Assembly: GCA_046318675.1 (NCBI GenBank)
Contig: JBKCUA010000002.1
Location: forward strand, 54,860-118,859
Source: JBKCUA01 sp046318675
GTDB lineage: Bacteria > Pseudomonadota > Alphaproteobacteria > JAJTHO01
Direction of reading: 5' to 3'
DNA: 64,000 bases
Shown: piece by piece, positions 7,228 through 15,610 of the stretch
How positions within the stretch are numbered: the first letter of the stretch is position 1
How the letters are laid out: every line of letters begins with the position of its first letter
Translations under genes and position numbers: made by a program
Notes under the pieces: generated by a model
Database searches by the model: none
What the model was told of the DNA's origin: nothing
The model's input: the letters and a program-made list of their open reading frames with translations, nothing else

Positions 7228-8508
7228 TTATCCCCCCATCGTATCCCCTGTCAAGACTGTTCCGATGATGAGCAATGCCGGGTTGCCCGGCGGCGTTTGT
7301 TCCAGCGCGGCAGCCAGATTCCCAAGACTGCACCGCACGACCGTTTGCCCCGGCCAAGAGGCCTGCGCCACCACCGCCGCCGGGGTGTCGGGGGAGAGGC
7401 CATGCTTCAAAAGCCCTTGCGCCACCGCCGCCGCGCTTTGAATACCCATATAAATAACAAGCGTTTGCTGGCCGCTGGCTATGGCCGCCCAAGGCAGCAC
7501 CAGCTCGCCATTGTCCCGGCGGTGGCCGGTTAGAAAAGTCACGGCCTGGGCGTGATCCCGGTGGCTTAAGGAGGTCTCCAGCGCCGCCGCCGCCGCGCTG
7601 GCCGAAGTCACGCCTGGCACGATGACAAACGGCACCCCGGCGGCTTTCAGGGCCGCCATTTCCTCCCCCGCCCGGCCAAACAGCAAGGGATCGCCGCCCT
7701 TGAGCCGCGCCACCCGCTTACCCGCCAGCGCGTGCTCCACCAGCGTCTGGTTAATCTCCCCCTGGGGCACGCAGTGGTGCGCCCGCGCCTTGCCCACATA
7801 GATTTTTTCCGCGTCCTTGCGGGCGAGGGTAAGAATTTCCGGCGTGACCAAGCGATCATACACCACCACATCGGCCGCCTGCAGAAGGCGCAACGCCCGA
7901 AAGGTCAGCAAATCCGGGTCACCCGGCCCCGCGCCGATGAGGGCGACGCTGCCCCGGCTCGCGGTTTTATCCGTAATGGCCTTTAGAAATGCCTGCTCCG
8001 CCTCAGCCTCTGACACCCCGGACACCGCCTCGGCAAAGCCGCCGTCGAGCAGGTCTTCCCAGAAATTTTTCCGCGTTTGCATGTCGGGAAACGCTCGGCG
8101 CAGGGTGTCCTTGAGCTTTTCCCCCAACGCCGCCACCCGGCCAATGCCCGACGGCAAGCTGGCGGCAATCTTGTTCTTCAGCCACCGCGCCAGCACCGGC
8201 GCCCGCCCCCCCGTGGACACGGCCACCTGCACATCCCCGCGCTGAATCACCGCCGGAAAAATAAAATCGCACAGGTGCGGCCTGTCCACCACGTTGACCA
8301 GCAGCCCTGCACCCCGGCACGCTGCACCCGCCCGTGCATCCTCCTCCTCACTGCCCAGACTAATCACCGCCAGGCGAAAAGGTGTGAGATCGTTTGGCAG
8401 CGCTGCATGATGAAGGGGAGTAAGGTTCAACGCCCGCAGCGTCTCCGCCTTGGGGTGAGACGCGGAGGGGGTGAGGAGGAGGACAGGGAGGGAAGCTAAC
8501 TTAATCAT
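7228..8508 (-). CDS. cysG: Siroheme synthase CysG, missing the first Rossmann strand
   Basis: 426 aa, about 30 less than usual. Residues 190-426 are a complete uroporphyrinogen-III C-methyltransferase domain (GAGPGDPDLLT at 192-202, then ARLKGGDPLLFGRAGEE), which makes precorrin-2. Residues 40-185 match the precorrin-2 dehydrogenase/ferrochelatase half (NVVDRPHLCDFIFPA, VSTGGRAPVLAR). The usual start of that half, the first beta strand with GGGxVA for NAD binding, is absent; the protein begins at what would be the second strand. In the cysG frame a stop lies six codons upstream, so the missing part is not simply mis-started. The start ATG overlaps the stop of the upstream 1131-aa gene. The dehydrogenase step may therefore be impaired; methylation should be intact. 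Confidence 0.85.
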   Translation of the reverse strand: MIKLASLPVLLLTPSASHPKAETLRALNLTPLHHAALPNDLTPFRLAVISLGSEEEDARAGAACRGAGLLVNVVDRPHLCDFIFPAVIQRGDVQVAVSTGGRAPVLARWLKNKIAASLPSGIGRVAALGEKLKDTLRRAFPDMQTRKNFWEDLLDGGFAEAVSGVSEAEAEQAFLKAITDKTASRGSVALIGAGPGDPDLLTFRALRLLQAADVVVYDRLVTPEILTLARKDAEKIYVGKARAHHCVPQGEINQTLVEHALAGKRVARLKGGDPLLFGRAGEEMAALKAAGVPFVIVPGVTSASAAAAALETSLSHRDHAQAVTFLTGHRRDNGELVLPWAAIASGQQTLVIYMGIQSAAAVAQGLLKHGLSPDTPAAVVAQASWPGQTVVRCSLGNLAAALEQTPPGNPALLIIGTVLTGDTMGG

Positions 8509-11500
8509 CGAGAGTAATAATTACGAGCATTAACTAACTCTGAGGTTTTATTTTGTCCTGGAGCCCAAGATTCTTGATTAGCTTCAATGTAAGCCTTGTA
8601 TTGTCCACCCCCACGTTGTTCTTTATCCTGGTTGTTGAATATTTTAAAGCGTTGTTCGTCGGGTTTTCGATAAGCTTCTTCTATAAACAGAGGTGCTTTA
8701 TCTGGTCGTTGAATATTCATTAAAGAAGCAAGAGGTGGGGTTGTTAAAGAGGTTCCTGCTTCCAATCCCGAAGGTAAAACGCTTATTATAGCTTGCTCGC
8801 GATTGCTGGACGCTCTAGGCATTCTAGTATACAATCCTGCTTTAAACACAATATAAAGTATTTTATCTAAAGCCCATCCAAACATGCCAAAAATAGGCCC
8901 CCATTGTTCTTGATAGGTTAATCTGTCTGGCGGCGGCAGCAGGTTGTTACCTTTGAGAATTTTTCTGCGTAAGGCTAGCCCTTTTGCTATTGCTTGCAAT
9001 TCAGGATATGATTGTTCTGTGCGTACGGCAAGTGCACCAACAGCGTCTGTAACTTTTCCGAGATTGTATCTATCCGCTAACTCTGCGCCATTAAATTTTT
9101 GTAGAGAACGCATTGTGTTTTCAATGCCTTGTGCTGTCCCTAAATGGTGTGTTCCAATACATGGATCTGCCATAAGAAGTTTATAAACTTTAGCTTGTAT
9201 TTCCCCTTGCTGTTCTGCTGATGGTCGATGGTCTATTGTGTATCCAAGGTCTTTTTCCTTCTCTTCTATAAAATATTTCATCGCTTCATCAAAATGTCTT
9301 CCTGATATATACCTTATGGCACTTTCATTGTTGCCATTTTCATCGGAGTTTGTACGCCAATAGACTCCTCCTGTTCCGCCTTCGGCAAAAAAAGCTCGCA
9401 TCCAGCCATTATAACTCGAAAATTGTTCAACTTTCTCTTTTCCGTGTAATCTACCGAATGCGCTGCCTGTCGAAGACATATTTTTATACAAGCTTGGGTC
9501 AGGACTATTGTTTTTATCAAACCATGGGACAATAGTGTTTTCATTGATAACACCTTCGGTACAAATGTCTTTTAGATAAGATTGTAATTTTTCTATTAAG
9601 GGCAAGGTTATTTTACGATAGCAACACATTGCCCCATCTTGGGTGGTAAAATTGTGCCCTGTTGCCGCTAAAGAAGGATTCTTTACTTTTAGATCAGGTT
9701 CTTGCAGAAAACCACAGCGTTGGGAATGAAAAATTTTTGCGTAGGGACTATCCTCTGAAGATGCGCTGCCGTTTTTATTTTTTCCAAATAAAAGATTGCG
9801 CAATTCTTCTAGGCTGTTCGCTTTAAGCGTTGGGTCTTTTTTGCAAGCGACTGCCAGTTGATGCAAGACTAGAGTATCAGGCTCAAGCATGTAGGTTTCA
9901 AAATCTTTACCTGTTATTGCAGCTTTTTCCAGATCCTTTTTTATTTCGGTAAAAGTTCTGCTCTCTTTAGCTAAAACAGGTTGGATTTGAGGTTTTAAGA
10001 CAGGATCAGTCAAAGGATTTATACTGGCAACATTTAAAACGGGAAAAGTTTGTAATGAGTTGTATAGTCGACCTACTTCACGTCCTCTGCGCATATGTTG
10101 TTGGGCAAGTTGCTCAAGAAGATCTGTGAAATGGGCGGGATTTGTTAATTTTAAGCCAATTTCTTTATTGTTAAATCGCTCTACGATTGTTTCCATTAGA
10201 GGGATATCTGTGCAGTTAGCGTAAGCACTCACAGAAAGTCCGACAAGCATTCTATTGATGTTAAGCAGTAAGTTGCCATAATCTTCTGTTATTTCTGGGT
10301 TTTTGTTTGTCGGGCTAAGTGCGATCGGTTCTAGTTGATTAAGTCGTAAAAGCTCGCTGTATAGTGTTGTGAGAACGGCCTCTTCTGTGTATCGATGTTG
10401 CTCTAAACTTGCACCAAATCTCAAAAATGGTACGAATTTTTGAATATAGTTTAATAAGACTCGCAAAGGACGCCACATAATAACACGATGAGTCTTTAAT
10501 GCTCTGCTGGCTTCATCCTGCTCTTTGTCCAGCATGAAGGTATCGGCAAGACGTACCAATGGAACAAAACCTTCATCTCCACCATTTAAAACGGCATTTT
10601 TTCGTGCTTGTTGATAATCAACTGCTTGTTCTGGAACATAATTTGTGTTTAAGGCGACTCCGGAAAAAGCAACTTTTATCAGGATGGAATATAAATCGAC
10701 AGTGGAAGCATTGGCCCCGGAGTTTGTTTTTAATCCCACCATGTAACGCTGCAATTTATTCACTAAATTAGAGGCTTTTGGATCGTTGCCGGCAAAAATA
10801 GAAATTTCTTTATATATGCTTTGAACTGCATCAGCAATTGCTGGAATCCGAAACGCTCCTATAATGTCATAGCTAACATAAGCAGAACGATGCCCACTCT
10901 CTTCGGTGGTTAGTTTCTCAAGCAAGCTGGACTTTGCTGCTACATATCTGTTCCAAAGTTGTGTTACTTCATAACCGATACCATGTGGTTGCATTTTTTC
11001 AAAGTAACTATTAAATTCAGCGTCATAATAGGTGGCATATTCAAGATTGAACGCTTGAACACTAAAATCGGACATTCCGCTCAAATCAAGCATTTGAATG
11101 TAAAGCTCTCTTGCTTCAGCATTCATGTGAACTAAGCAATTTTCACGCAAATGCGTGGCTAGACGGTTTTTTTCGTGTTTAACACTATTAATGGCTGCGA
11201 TGCCTTTATTCGCATTTGCATCCGCTTGATGCTCATGAGAAGAAGGATTTAATAGTTTGAGAAAACGGACAAATTCCCTAAATTTAATTAATGGCGAAAA
11301 TCCTGTAAGCCATTCTACCCAAAGATTTAATCGCAAGAGTCCACCATTGAGCATCAATCCCCACCAAGCAAAAGTCTTTGAAAATTTGCCCGGTGGGCGT
11401 GCGATTTTCTCGGATTTGTCTTTGACAGTGGCACTGCGTATTATGCTGTGGATATCATTAGGTTTTTGTTGTAATGATTCGCGCACGCACGTCACGGCTG

Positions 11501-11900
11501 CATCTGCTGCAACGGTTTTAGATTCTTTTTCTAGTTTGTATAGATCCTCCGTAGCTTTCATTGCTTCAAATATTAGGTTGCATTGGTGGGGAGGTAAGGT
11601 TTTTAGGATTTTTTGTGCATTCCGATGATCTTTTAATCGAGCATTACGAACATTTGGGAACTTTAAGAGTCCAGACCATTTATAATCTTCTAAAGGCTCT
11701 TTGCCAGCTTCCAAAAGATGAGTCATTTTTTTTCTATCTTCTTCATTGTTGCACAGATCAAGACTAGATTGTCGATAAAGTGCTTTATAATAACTATCTA
11801 AATGCCGCTTGATTGGCAATTTGAAGCTGTCTTCATCTTGTGCGGGCGGTATCGTCGTCCCCGCCGCTATGCTTGCACCAGATGTTATTGTCGAGACCAT
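8505..11900 (-). CDS. Unknown large protein, 1131 aa, upstream of truncated cysG
   Basis: I do not recognise this protein. I start it at the ATG at 11900 (MVSTITSG); an earlier in-frame ATG at 11993 would add 31 Cys-rich residues and looks less natural. It is largely helical and hydrophilic, with no signal peptide. Two tryptophan-rich hydrophobic stretches stand out, near residues 175-206 (WWGLMLNGGLLRLNLWVEWL) and 1000-1027 (GMFGWALDKILYIVF); they could contact membrane. No protease, kinase, nuclease or AMPylation motif is evident. The gene is AT-rich against strongly GC-rich cysG, its last codon overlaps the cysG ATG, and cysG lacks its normal N-terminus at this junction. That pattern suggests insertion from elsewhere. 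An effector-like or predation role is possible but unsupported. Confidence 0.8.
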   Translation of the reverse strand: MVSTITSGASIAAGTTIPPAQDEDSFKLPIKRHLDSYYKALYRQSSLDLCNNEEDRKKMTHLLEAGKEPLEDYKWSGLLKFPNVRNARLKDHRNAQKILKTLPPHQCNLIFEAMKATEDLYKLEKESKTVAADAAVTCVRESLQQKPNDIHSIIRSATVKDKSEKIARPPGKFSKTFAWWGLMLNGGLLRLNLWVEWLTGFSPLIKFREFVRFLKLLNPSSHEHQADANANKGIAAINSVKHEKNRLATHLRENCLVHMNAEARELYIQMLDLSGMSDFSVQAFNLEYATYYDAEFNSYFEKMQPHGIGYEVTQLWNRYVAAKSSLLEKLTTEESGHRSAYVSYDIIGAFRIPAIADAVQSIYKEISIFAGNDPKASNLVNKLQRYMVGLKTNSGANASTVDLYSILIKVAFSGVALNTNYVPEQAVDYQQARKNAVLNGGDEGFVPLVRLADTFMLDKEQDEASRALKTHRVIMWRPLRVLLNYIQKFVPFLRFGASLEQHRYTEEAVLTTLYSELLRLNQLEPIALSPTNKNPEITEDYGNLLLNINRMLVGLSVSAYANCTDIPLMETIVERFNNKEIGLKLTNPAHFTDLLEQLAQQHMRRGREVGRLYNSLQTFPVLNVASINPLTDPVLKPQIQPVLAKESRTFTEIKKDLEKAAITGKDFETYMLEPDTLVLHQLAVACKKDPTLKANSLEELRNLLFGKNKNGSASSEDSPYAKIFHSQRCGFLQEPDLKVKNPSLAATGHNFTTQDGAMCCYRKITLPLIEKLQSYLKDICTEGVINENTIVPWFDKNNSPDPSLYKNMSSTGSAFGRLHGKEKVEQFSSYNGWMRAFFAEGGTGGVYWRTNSDENGNNESAIRYISGRHFDEAMKYFIEEKEKDLGYTIDHRPSAEQQGEIQAKVYKLLMADPCIGTHHLGTAQGIENTMRSLQKFNGAELADRYNLGKVTDAVGALAVRTEQSYPELQAIAKGLALRRKILKGNNLLPPPDRLTYQEQWGPIFGMFGWALDKILYIVFKAGLYTRMPRASSNREQAIISVLPSGLEAGTSLTTPPLASLMNIQRPDKAPLFIEEAYRKPDEQRFKIFNNQDKEQRGGGQYKAYIEANQESWAPGQNKTSELVNARNYYSR

Positions 11901-12052
11901 ACACCCCACCGTTACCCTTATTTTTCCCAATTGTAAACAAATTTCATTACAAAAAACTTCTTGTTTGCTTATGTTTTGTGCTGCGGTGCACAATTTTCCC
12001 TAATCCCCACCCCCCTACGATTCCCCCAGAACCGTCTGTTTTTATATTGACG

Positions 12053-12086
12053 CCCAAATTTGCCCATGGTATCCCACGAATGCCCA
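12053..12086. promoter_or_regulatory. Candidate MraZ operator: four CCCA/TGGG boxes at 10-bp spacing
   Basis: CCCA occurs at 12053, 12063, 12073 and 12083, each separated by six bases, so TGGG repeats four times on the minus strand with an exact 10-bp period. The known E. coli MraZ site is a set of TGGGN direct repeats with 5-bp spacers, the same period. The array is 108 bp upstream of mraZ, where autoregulation is expected, next to a TTGACG hexamer at 12047-12052. Match made by eye. Confidence 0.7.
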
Positions 12087-12116
12087 TAATACCAATAATC
12101 CTCCTAAATCTGCCTT

Positions 12117-12143
12117 GTCCGGGGCTTTGGCCCCGGATTTTTT
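12117..12143 (+). terminator. Intrinsic terminator in the mraZ leader
   Basis: A GC-rich stem CCGGGGC / GCCCCGG with a short T-rich loop is followed directly by six T residues on the plus strand. It lies between the MraZ boxes and the mraZ start (51 bp downstream). No plus-strand gene upstream ends here, so it either attenuates the dcw leader transcript or is left over from a rearranged upstream gene. Confidence 0.75.
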
Positions 12144-12193
12144 GGAAGAACTTGGTACGGGAAGTCTTTATTTATAAAGGATTTACTGCCGAA

Positions 12194-12649
12194 ATGGGCT
12201 TGTTTCTCTCCACCATCACGAACAAGATCGACAAGAAGGGGCGAGTGTCTATGCCGGCGTCGTTTCGGTCGGTGTTGGGGCGTAAGAGCGGCGCGGGGTT
12301 CGTGATTTTTCCGTCTTTTCGCCACGCGGCCTTGGAGGGCTGCGGCCTTGAGCGCATGGAAAGCCTCAGCAGCCGGGTGGAAGGTCTCGATCTTTTTTCG
12401 GATAATCAAGATGATCTGGCCTCGCTGCTGTTTGCCAGCGCGGAGGAATTAACCCCCGATCCCGAAGGGCGCATCACGTTGTCCGAGCGGTTGTTGACCC
12501 ACGCCGGCATCACGGACAGCGTGAGTTTTGTGGGTAAAGGCGCAACCTTTCAGGTCTGGAACCCCGAAGCATTTCAAGCGCATCAAGCGGCAGCACTACA
12601 GCGGGCGAAAAAGGCCGGCCTGACCCTGCCCGGCGGGGTGTCGTTGTGA
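12194..12649 (+). CDS. mraZ: MraZ transcriptional regulator of the dcw cluster
   Basis: 151 aa, starting at MGLFLSTITNKIDKKGR. Two SpoVT/AbrB-like half domains each carry the D-x-x-G-R core: DKKGRVSMP near residue 13 and DPEGRITLSE near residue 94. MraZ forms a ring that binds TGGG-type repeats upstream of its own gene and represses the division/cell-wall cluster. A matching repeat array lies at 12053-12086. The open frame continues far upstream, but the conserved start and AAAGGA upstream support 12194. The GTG of rsmH overlaps its stop. Confidence 0.93.
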   Translation: MGLFLSTITNKIDKKGRVSMPASFRSVLGRKSGAGFVIFPSFRHAALEGCGLERMESLSSRVEGLDLFSDNQDDLASLLFASAEELTPDPEGRITLSERLLTHAGITDSVSFVGKGATFQVWNPEAFQAHQAAALQRAKKAGLTLPGGVSL

Positions 12650-13575
12650 GCGGGCATATTCCCGTGATGTTGGCCGAAGTGCTGGAGGCACTGGCGGTGC
12701 GTCCCGGCGGCACCTATGTTGATGCAACATTCGGGGCAGGGGGCTACAGCACCGGTATTTTGGAGAAAAACGCCAGCGTGATTGCTTTTGATCGCGATCC
12801 CACCGTGGCCGCCACTGCGCAGCAGCTTAAAGCCCGCTTCCCGGCATCGTTTGCGTGGCACGCTGTGCCCTTTGGCCGGATGGCGGATTTTTTAACGCCG
12901 GCCTCTTGCGACGGCGCGGCTTTTGATTTAGGCGTCTCCAGCATGCAGCTGGACACCCCCGAACGTGGCTTTTCCTTTCGTTTTGATGCTCCCCTTGATA
13001 TGCGTATGAGCCGTCAGGGAGCCACCGCCGCTGATCTGGTCAACGGTATGCGCGAGGCCGAATTGGCCACTATTATCCGTGACTACGGTGAGGAACGTTG
13101 TGCCCGCCGAATCGCCAAAGCCATTTGCCATCGCCGCAATGAACAGCCCATTGCTACCACTGGCGCATTGGCCGAGGTGGTGCGTCAGGTGGTGCCCCGT
13201 TCTAAGGACGGCATTGATCCCGCGACCCGCACTTTTCAGGCGTTGCGGATTGCCGTGAATGATGAACTGGGTGAGTTGGAACGCGGTCTTGACGCGGCGG
13301 CAACGGTTCTAAAGCCCGGTGGGCGTCTAGCCGTGGTCAGTTTTCACAGCCTCGAAGATGGTCTTGTAAAGCGTCGTCTTGATGCCCAAGCGCATACCAT
13401 AACCTCGAGGCTGCTTCCGGGTGAGATACCGCCAGCGGCACCGTTGTGGCGTTGGGTGGCAAAAAAACCCTTGGTTGCCAGTGATGGCGAGGTATCCTCT
13501 AACCCTCGTTCCCGTTCTGCCCGCTTGCGGGTGGCGGAACGATTGTCTTTCCCTTCAACGTCTACCCTTCATTAA
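12646..13575 (+). CDS. rsmH: RsmH 16S rRNA m4C1402 methyltransferase
   Basis: 309 aa from a GTG start overlapping the mraZ stop codon (GTGA). Conserved motifs include HIPVMLAEVLEAL, the SAM-binding DATFGAGGYSTGIL, FDLGVSSMQLD and RTFQALRIAVNDEL, with VSFHSLEDGLVK near the C-terminus. The protein N4-methylates C1402 in the ribosomal P site. It is the second gene in the dcw operon, as in most bacteria. Length and motif set are complete. Confidence 0.95.
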   Translation: MSGHIPVMLAEVLEALAVRPGGTYVDATFGAGGYSTGILEKNASVIAFDRDPTVAATAQQLKARFPASFAWHAVPFGRMADFLTPASCDGAAFDLGVSSMQLDTPERGFSFRFDAPLDMRMSRQGATAADLVNGMREAELATIIRDYGEERCARRIAKAICHRRNEQPIATTGALAEVVRQVVPRSKDGIDPATRTFQALRIAVNDELGELERGLDAAATVLKPGGRLAVVSFHSLEDGLVKRRLDAQAHTITSRLLPGEIPPAAPLWRWVAKKPLVASDGEVSSNPRSRSARLRVAERLSFPSTSTLH

Positions 13576-13586
13576 GGAATAAAAAA

Positions 13587-13910
13587 ATGTTGCGTACTAC
13601 AGTTTATACACTGTTTTTTCTCAATTTTGTGTTGGCTATGGCCTTATTCACCGTGAAAGAGCAAGTGGATAACACGCGTCGTGAGCTGCTTCGTACGCAT
13701 CGCCAGATTGTACAGACCCAGCAAACCCTTCACACTCTCAAAGCCGAATGGGCGCATCTTACTGAACCCACCTACGTGCAGCAGCTGGTACAGGCTCATT
13801 TAGTGTTACAGCGTCCCGAAGGTAATCAGTTCACCACCCTGAGCCGCGTTGATGCTGCTCCCTCTGTCCCACGTACCGCATCCCTTGGCGGCTGGGCTAA
13901 GGCAAATTAA
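13587..13910 (+). CDS. ftsL: FtsL-like divisome protein
   Basis: 107 aa. A short cytoplasmic start leads into one membrane helix (about residues 6-23), then a coiled-coil region (NTRRELLRTHRQIVQTQQTLHTLKAEWAHL) and the EPTYVQQLVQAHLVLQRP segment typical of alphaproteobacterial FtsL. FtsL forms a periplasmic coiled coil with FtsB and regulates septal peptidoglycan synthesis. Sequence conservation in this family is low; the call rests on topology, length and position between rsmH and ftsI. Confidence 0.85.
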   Translation: MLRTTVYTLFFLNFVLAMALFTVKEQVDNTRRELLRTHRQIVQTQQTLHTLKAEWAHLTEPTYVQQLVQAHLVLQRPEGNQFTTLSRVDAAPSVPRTASLGGWAKAN

Positions 13911-13927
13911 TACACTATCAGAGGCCA

Positions 13928-15610
13928 TTGCCGTCTTCTGTCCCCGCTCCGGAACGATTGTTGCATCAGGCACGGTTGCGCCTGAAAGTTGTGGTCGGGT
14001 GCGCTTTGTGTGCCTTTGTTCTGGCACTGGGGCAGCTGTGGTCTATTCCTCTGCGTTACGGTGGCGGGCGGCTGGCTCAGCAAAATTTTCCTGAAGTTCT
14101 AGCTTATCAACCAAGCCGCGCCAATATCACGGATCGCAACGGCGAATTATTAGCAACGAATCTAGTTACCTATTCTCTTTATGCAGATCCAACGGAAGTC
14201 CTCGATCCTGCTGAGACTGCAGAAAAACTCCACGGTGTATTAACGGATTTGTCAGTCGCGGAGACGGCAGAAAAACTCACTGATACTAATAAACGGTTTT
14301 TATGGTTGCGTCGTAATCTTACCCCGCAACAGTTTGATGCGATTAACAGGCTTGGCCTGCCGGGGATTGATTGCCAGCGTGAAGAGCGGCGGGTGTACCC
14401 ATTGGGACGAGTGGCGGCTCATGTTTTGGGGTACACGGATACCGATGCTAACGGTGTAGCGGGAATCGAGAAAAAACTCGATAGTGTTTTGAAAACGGAT
14501 CGGGAACCGTTAGCATTAAGCCTCGATCTTCGACTTCAGCATATCATGGCCGAAGAACTTCGCCAGCGGGTAGAAATGTTCAGTGCCTTGGGCGCGGCGG
14601 GAATGGTTTTAGATATTCATACGGGTGAGATTCTGGCGTTTGTGTCATTGCCTGATTTTGATCCCAATCGCCCTGAGAATGCAAACCCTAACGCTATGTT
14701 TAACCGTGTATCTTTGGGGATTTATGAAATGGGTTCTACCCTCAAGGTGATGAATACAGCCATTGCTTTGGATGCAGGCACCGCTAAACCAACCACGTTG
14801 TTTGATGCTATTAATCCTATTAAAGTGGGACGATTTACTATTGAGGATTATAAGGGTAAAAATAAGATGTTGAGCATGACGGAGGTGCTCCAGTACTCCT
14901 CTAACCTTGGTTCTGCCCGTATGGCGATGGCGTTTGGCGGAAGTGTACAGCAACGTTATTTAAAGGCTTTTGGCTTATTGAATCGTCCCGTGTTGGAAAT
15001 TCCTGAAATTGGTGATCCGTTGGTGCCGCGCCCGTGGCGGGATGTTACTACTATGACCGTGTCTTTTGGCCACGGTTTGTCGGTGAGTGCGGTTCAGTTG
15101 GCGGGAGCCGTAGCGGCCGCTGTGAATGGCGGGGTTTACCGTCCGCTGACGTTACTACGCCGTGAACAAATACCACAAGGGGTGGCTGTTATACGTCCTG
15201 AAACGTCAAAGGCAGTGGCCAAGATGCTGTATGACGTTGTGGAAGGCGGTACAGGCAACCATGCCGTTGTGCCGGGATATTTTGTTGGCGGCAAAACGGG
15301 TTCGGCGGAAAAACTTACCAACGGAAGGTATAAAGAACGCAAGCTGTTGTCGTCCTTTGTGGGCGTATTCCCAATGTATGCACCGCGTTATCTGGTGTTG
15401 GCGGTATTGGATGAACCAAAAGGCATTGCAGCGACGCATGGCTATGCCACGGGTGGCTGGGTAGCGGCTCCGGCGGTGGCCGCAGTGGTACAGCGTATGG
15501 CACCATTGTTGGGGATTACACCTAAAGAAGCCGTTGCTCCCGAAGTAGTGACGGTGTTGGGCTTACCTAAGCAGCCTGAAATAAAGGAGGAAACCGTTGC
15601 CGATCGTTAA
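13928..15610 (+). CDS. ftsI: FtsI (PBP3) septal peptidoglycan transpeptidase
   Basis: 560 aa from a TTG start behind AGAGG. One N-terminal membrane helix (about residues 18-40) is followed by the class B PBP pedestal domain and the transpeptidase domain. Active-site motifs are all present: STLK at 270-273 (nucleophile Ser270), SSN at 324-326 and KTG at 456-458. It cross-links septal peptidoglycan with FtsW. The 3' end overlaps murE by 14 bp, indicating coupling. Length is normal for the family. Confidence 0.93.
   Translation: MPSSVPAPERLLHQARLRLKVVVGCALCAFVLALGQLWSIPLRYGGGRLAQQNFPEVLAYQPSRANITDRNGELLATNLVTYSLYADPTEVLDPAETAEKLHGVLTDLSVAETAEKLTDTNKRFLWLRRNLTPQQFDAINRLGLPGIDCQREERRVYPLGRVAAHVLGYTDTDANGVAGIEKKLDSVLKTDREPLALSLDLRLQHIMAEELRQRVEMFSALGAAGMVLDIHTGEILAFVSLPDFDPNRPENANPNAMFNRVSLGIYEMGSTLKVMNTAIALDAGTAKPTTLFDAINPIKVGRFTIEDYKGKNKMLSMTEVLQYSSNLGSARMAMAFGGSVQQRYLKAFGLLNRPVLEIPEIGDPLVPRPWRDVTTMTVSFGHGLSVSAVQLAGAVAAAVNGGVYRPLTLLRREQIPQGVAVIRPETSKAVAKMLYDVVEGGTGNHAVVPGYFVGGKTGSAEKLTNGRYKERKLLSSFVGVFPMYAPRYLVLAVLDEPKGIAATHGYATGGWVAAPAVAAVVQRMAPLLGITPKEAVAPEVVTVLGLPKQPEIKEETVADR

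Noticed and set aside
11840..12193. N-terminal extension of mraZ by 118 codons
   Set aside because: It would run through the MraZ boxes and the terminator, and the conserved protein starts at 12194.
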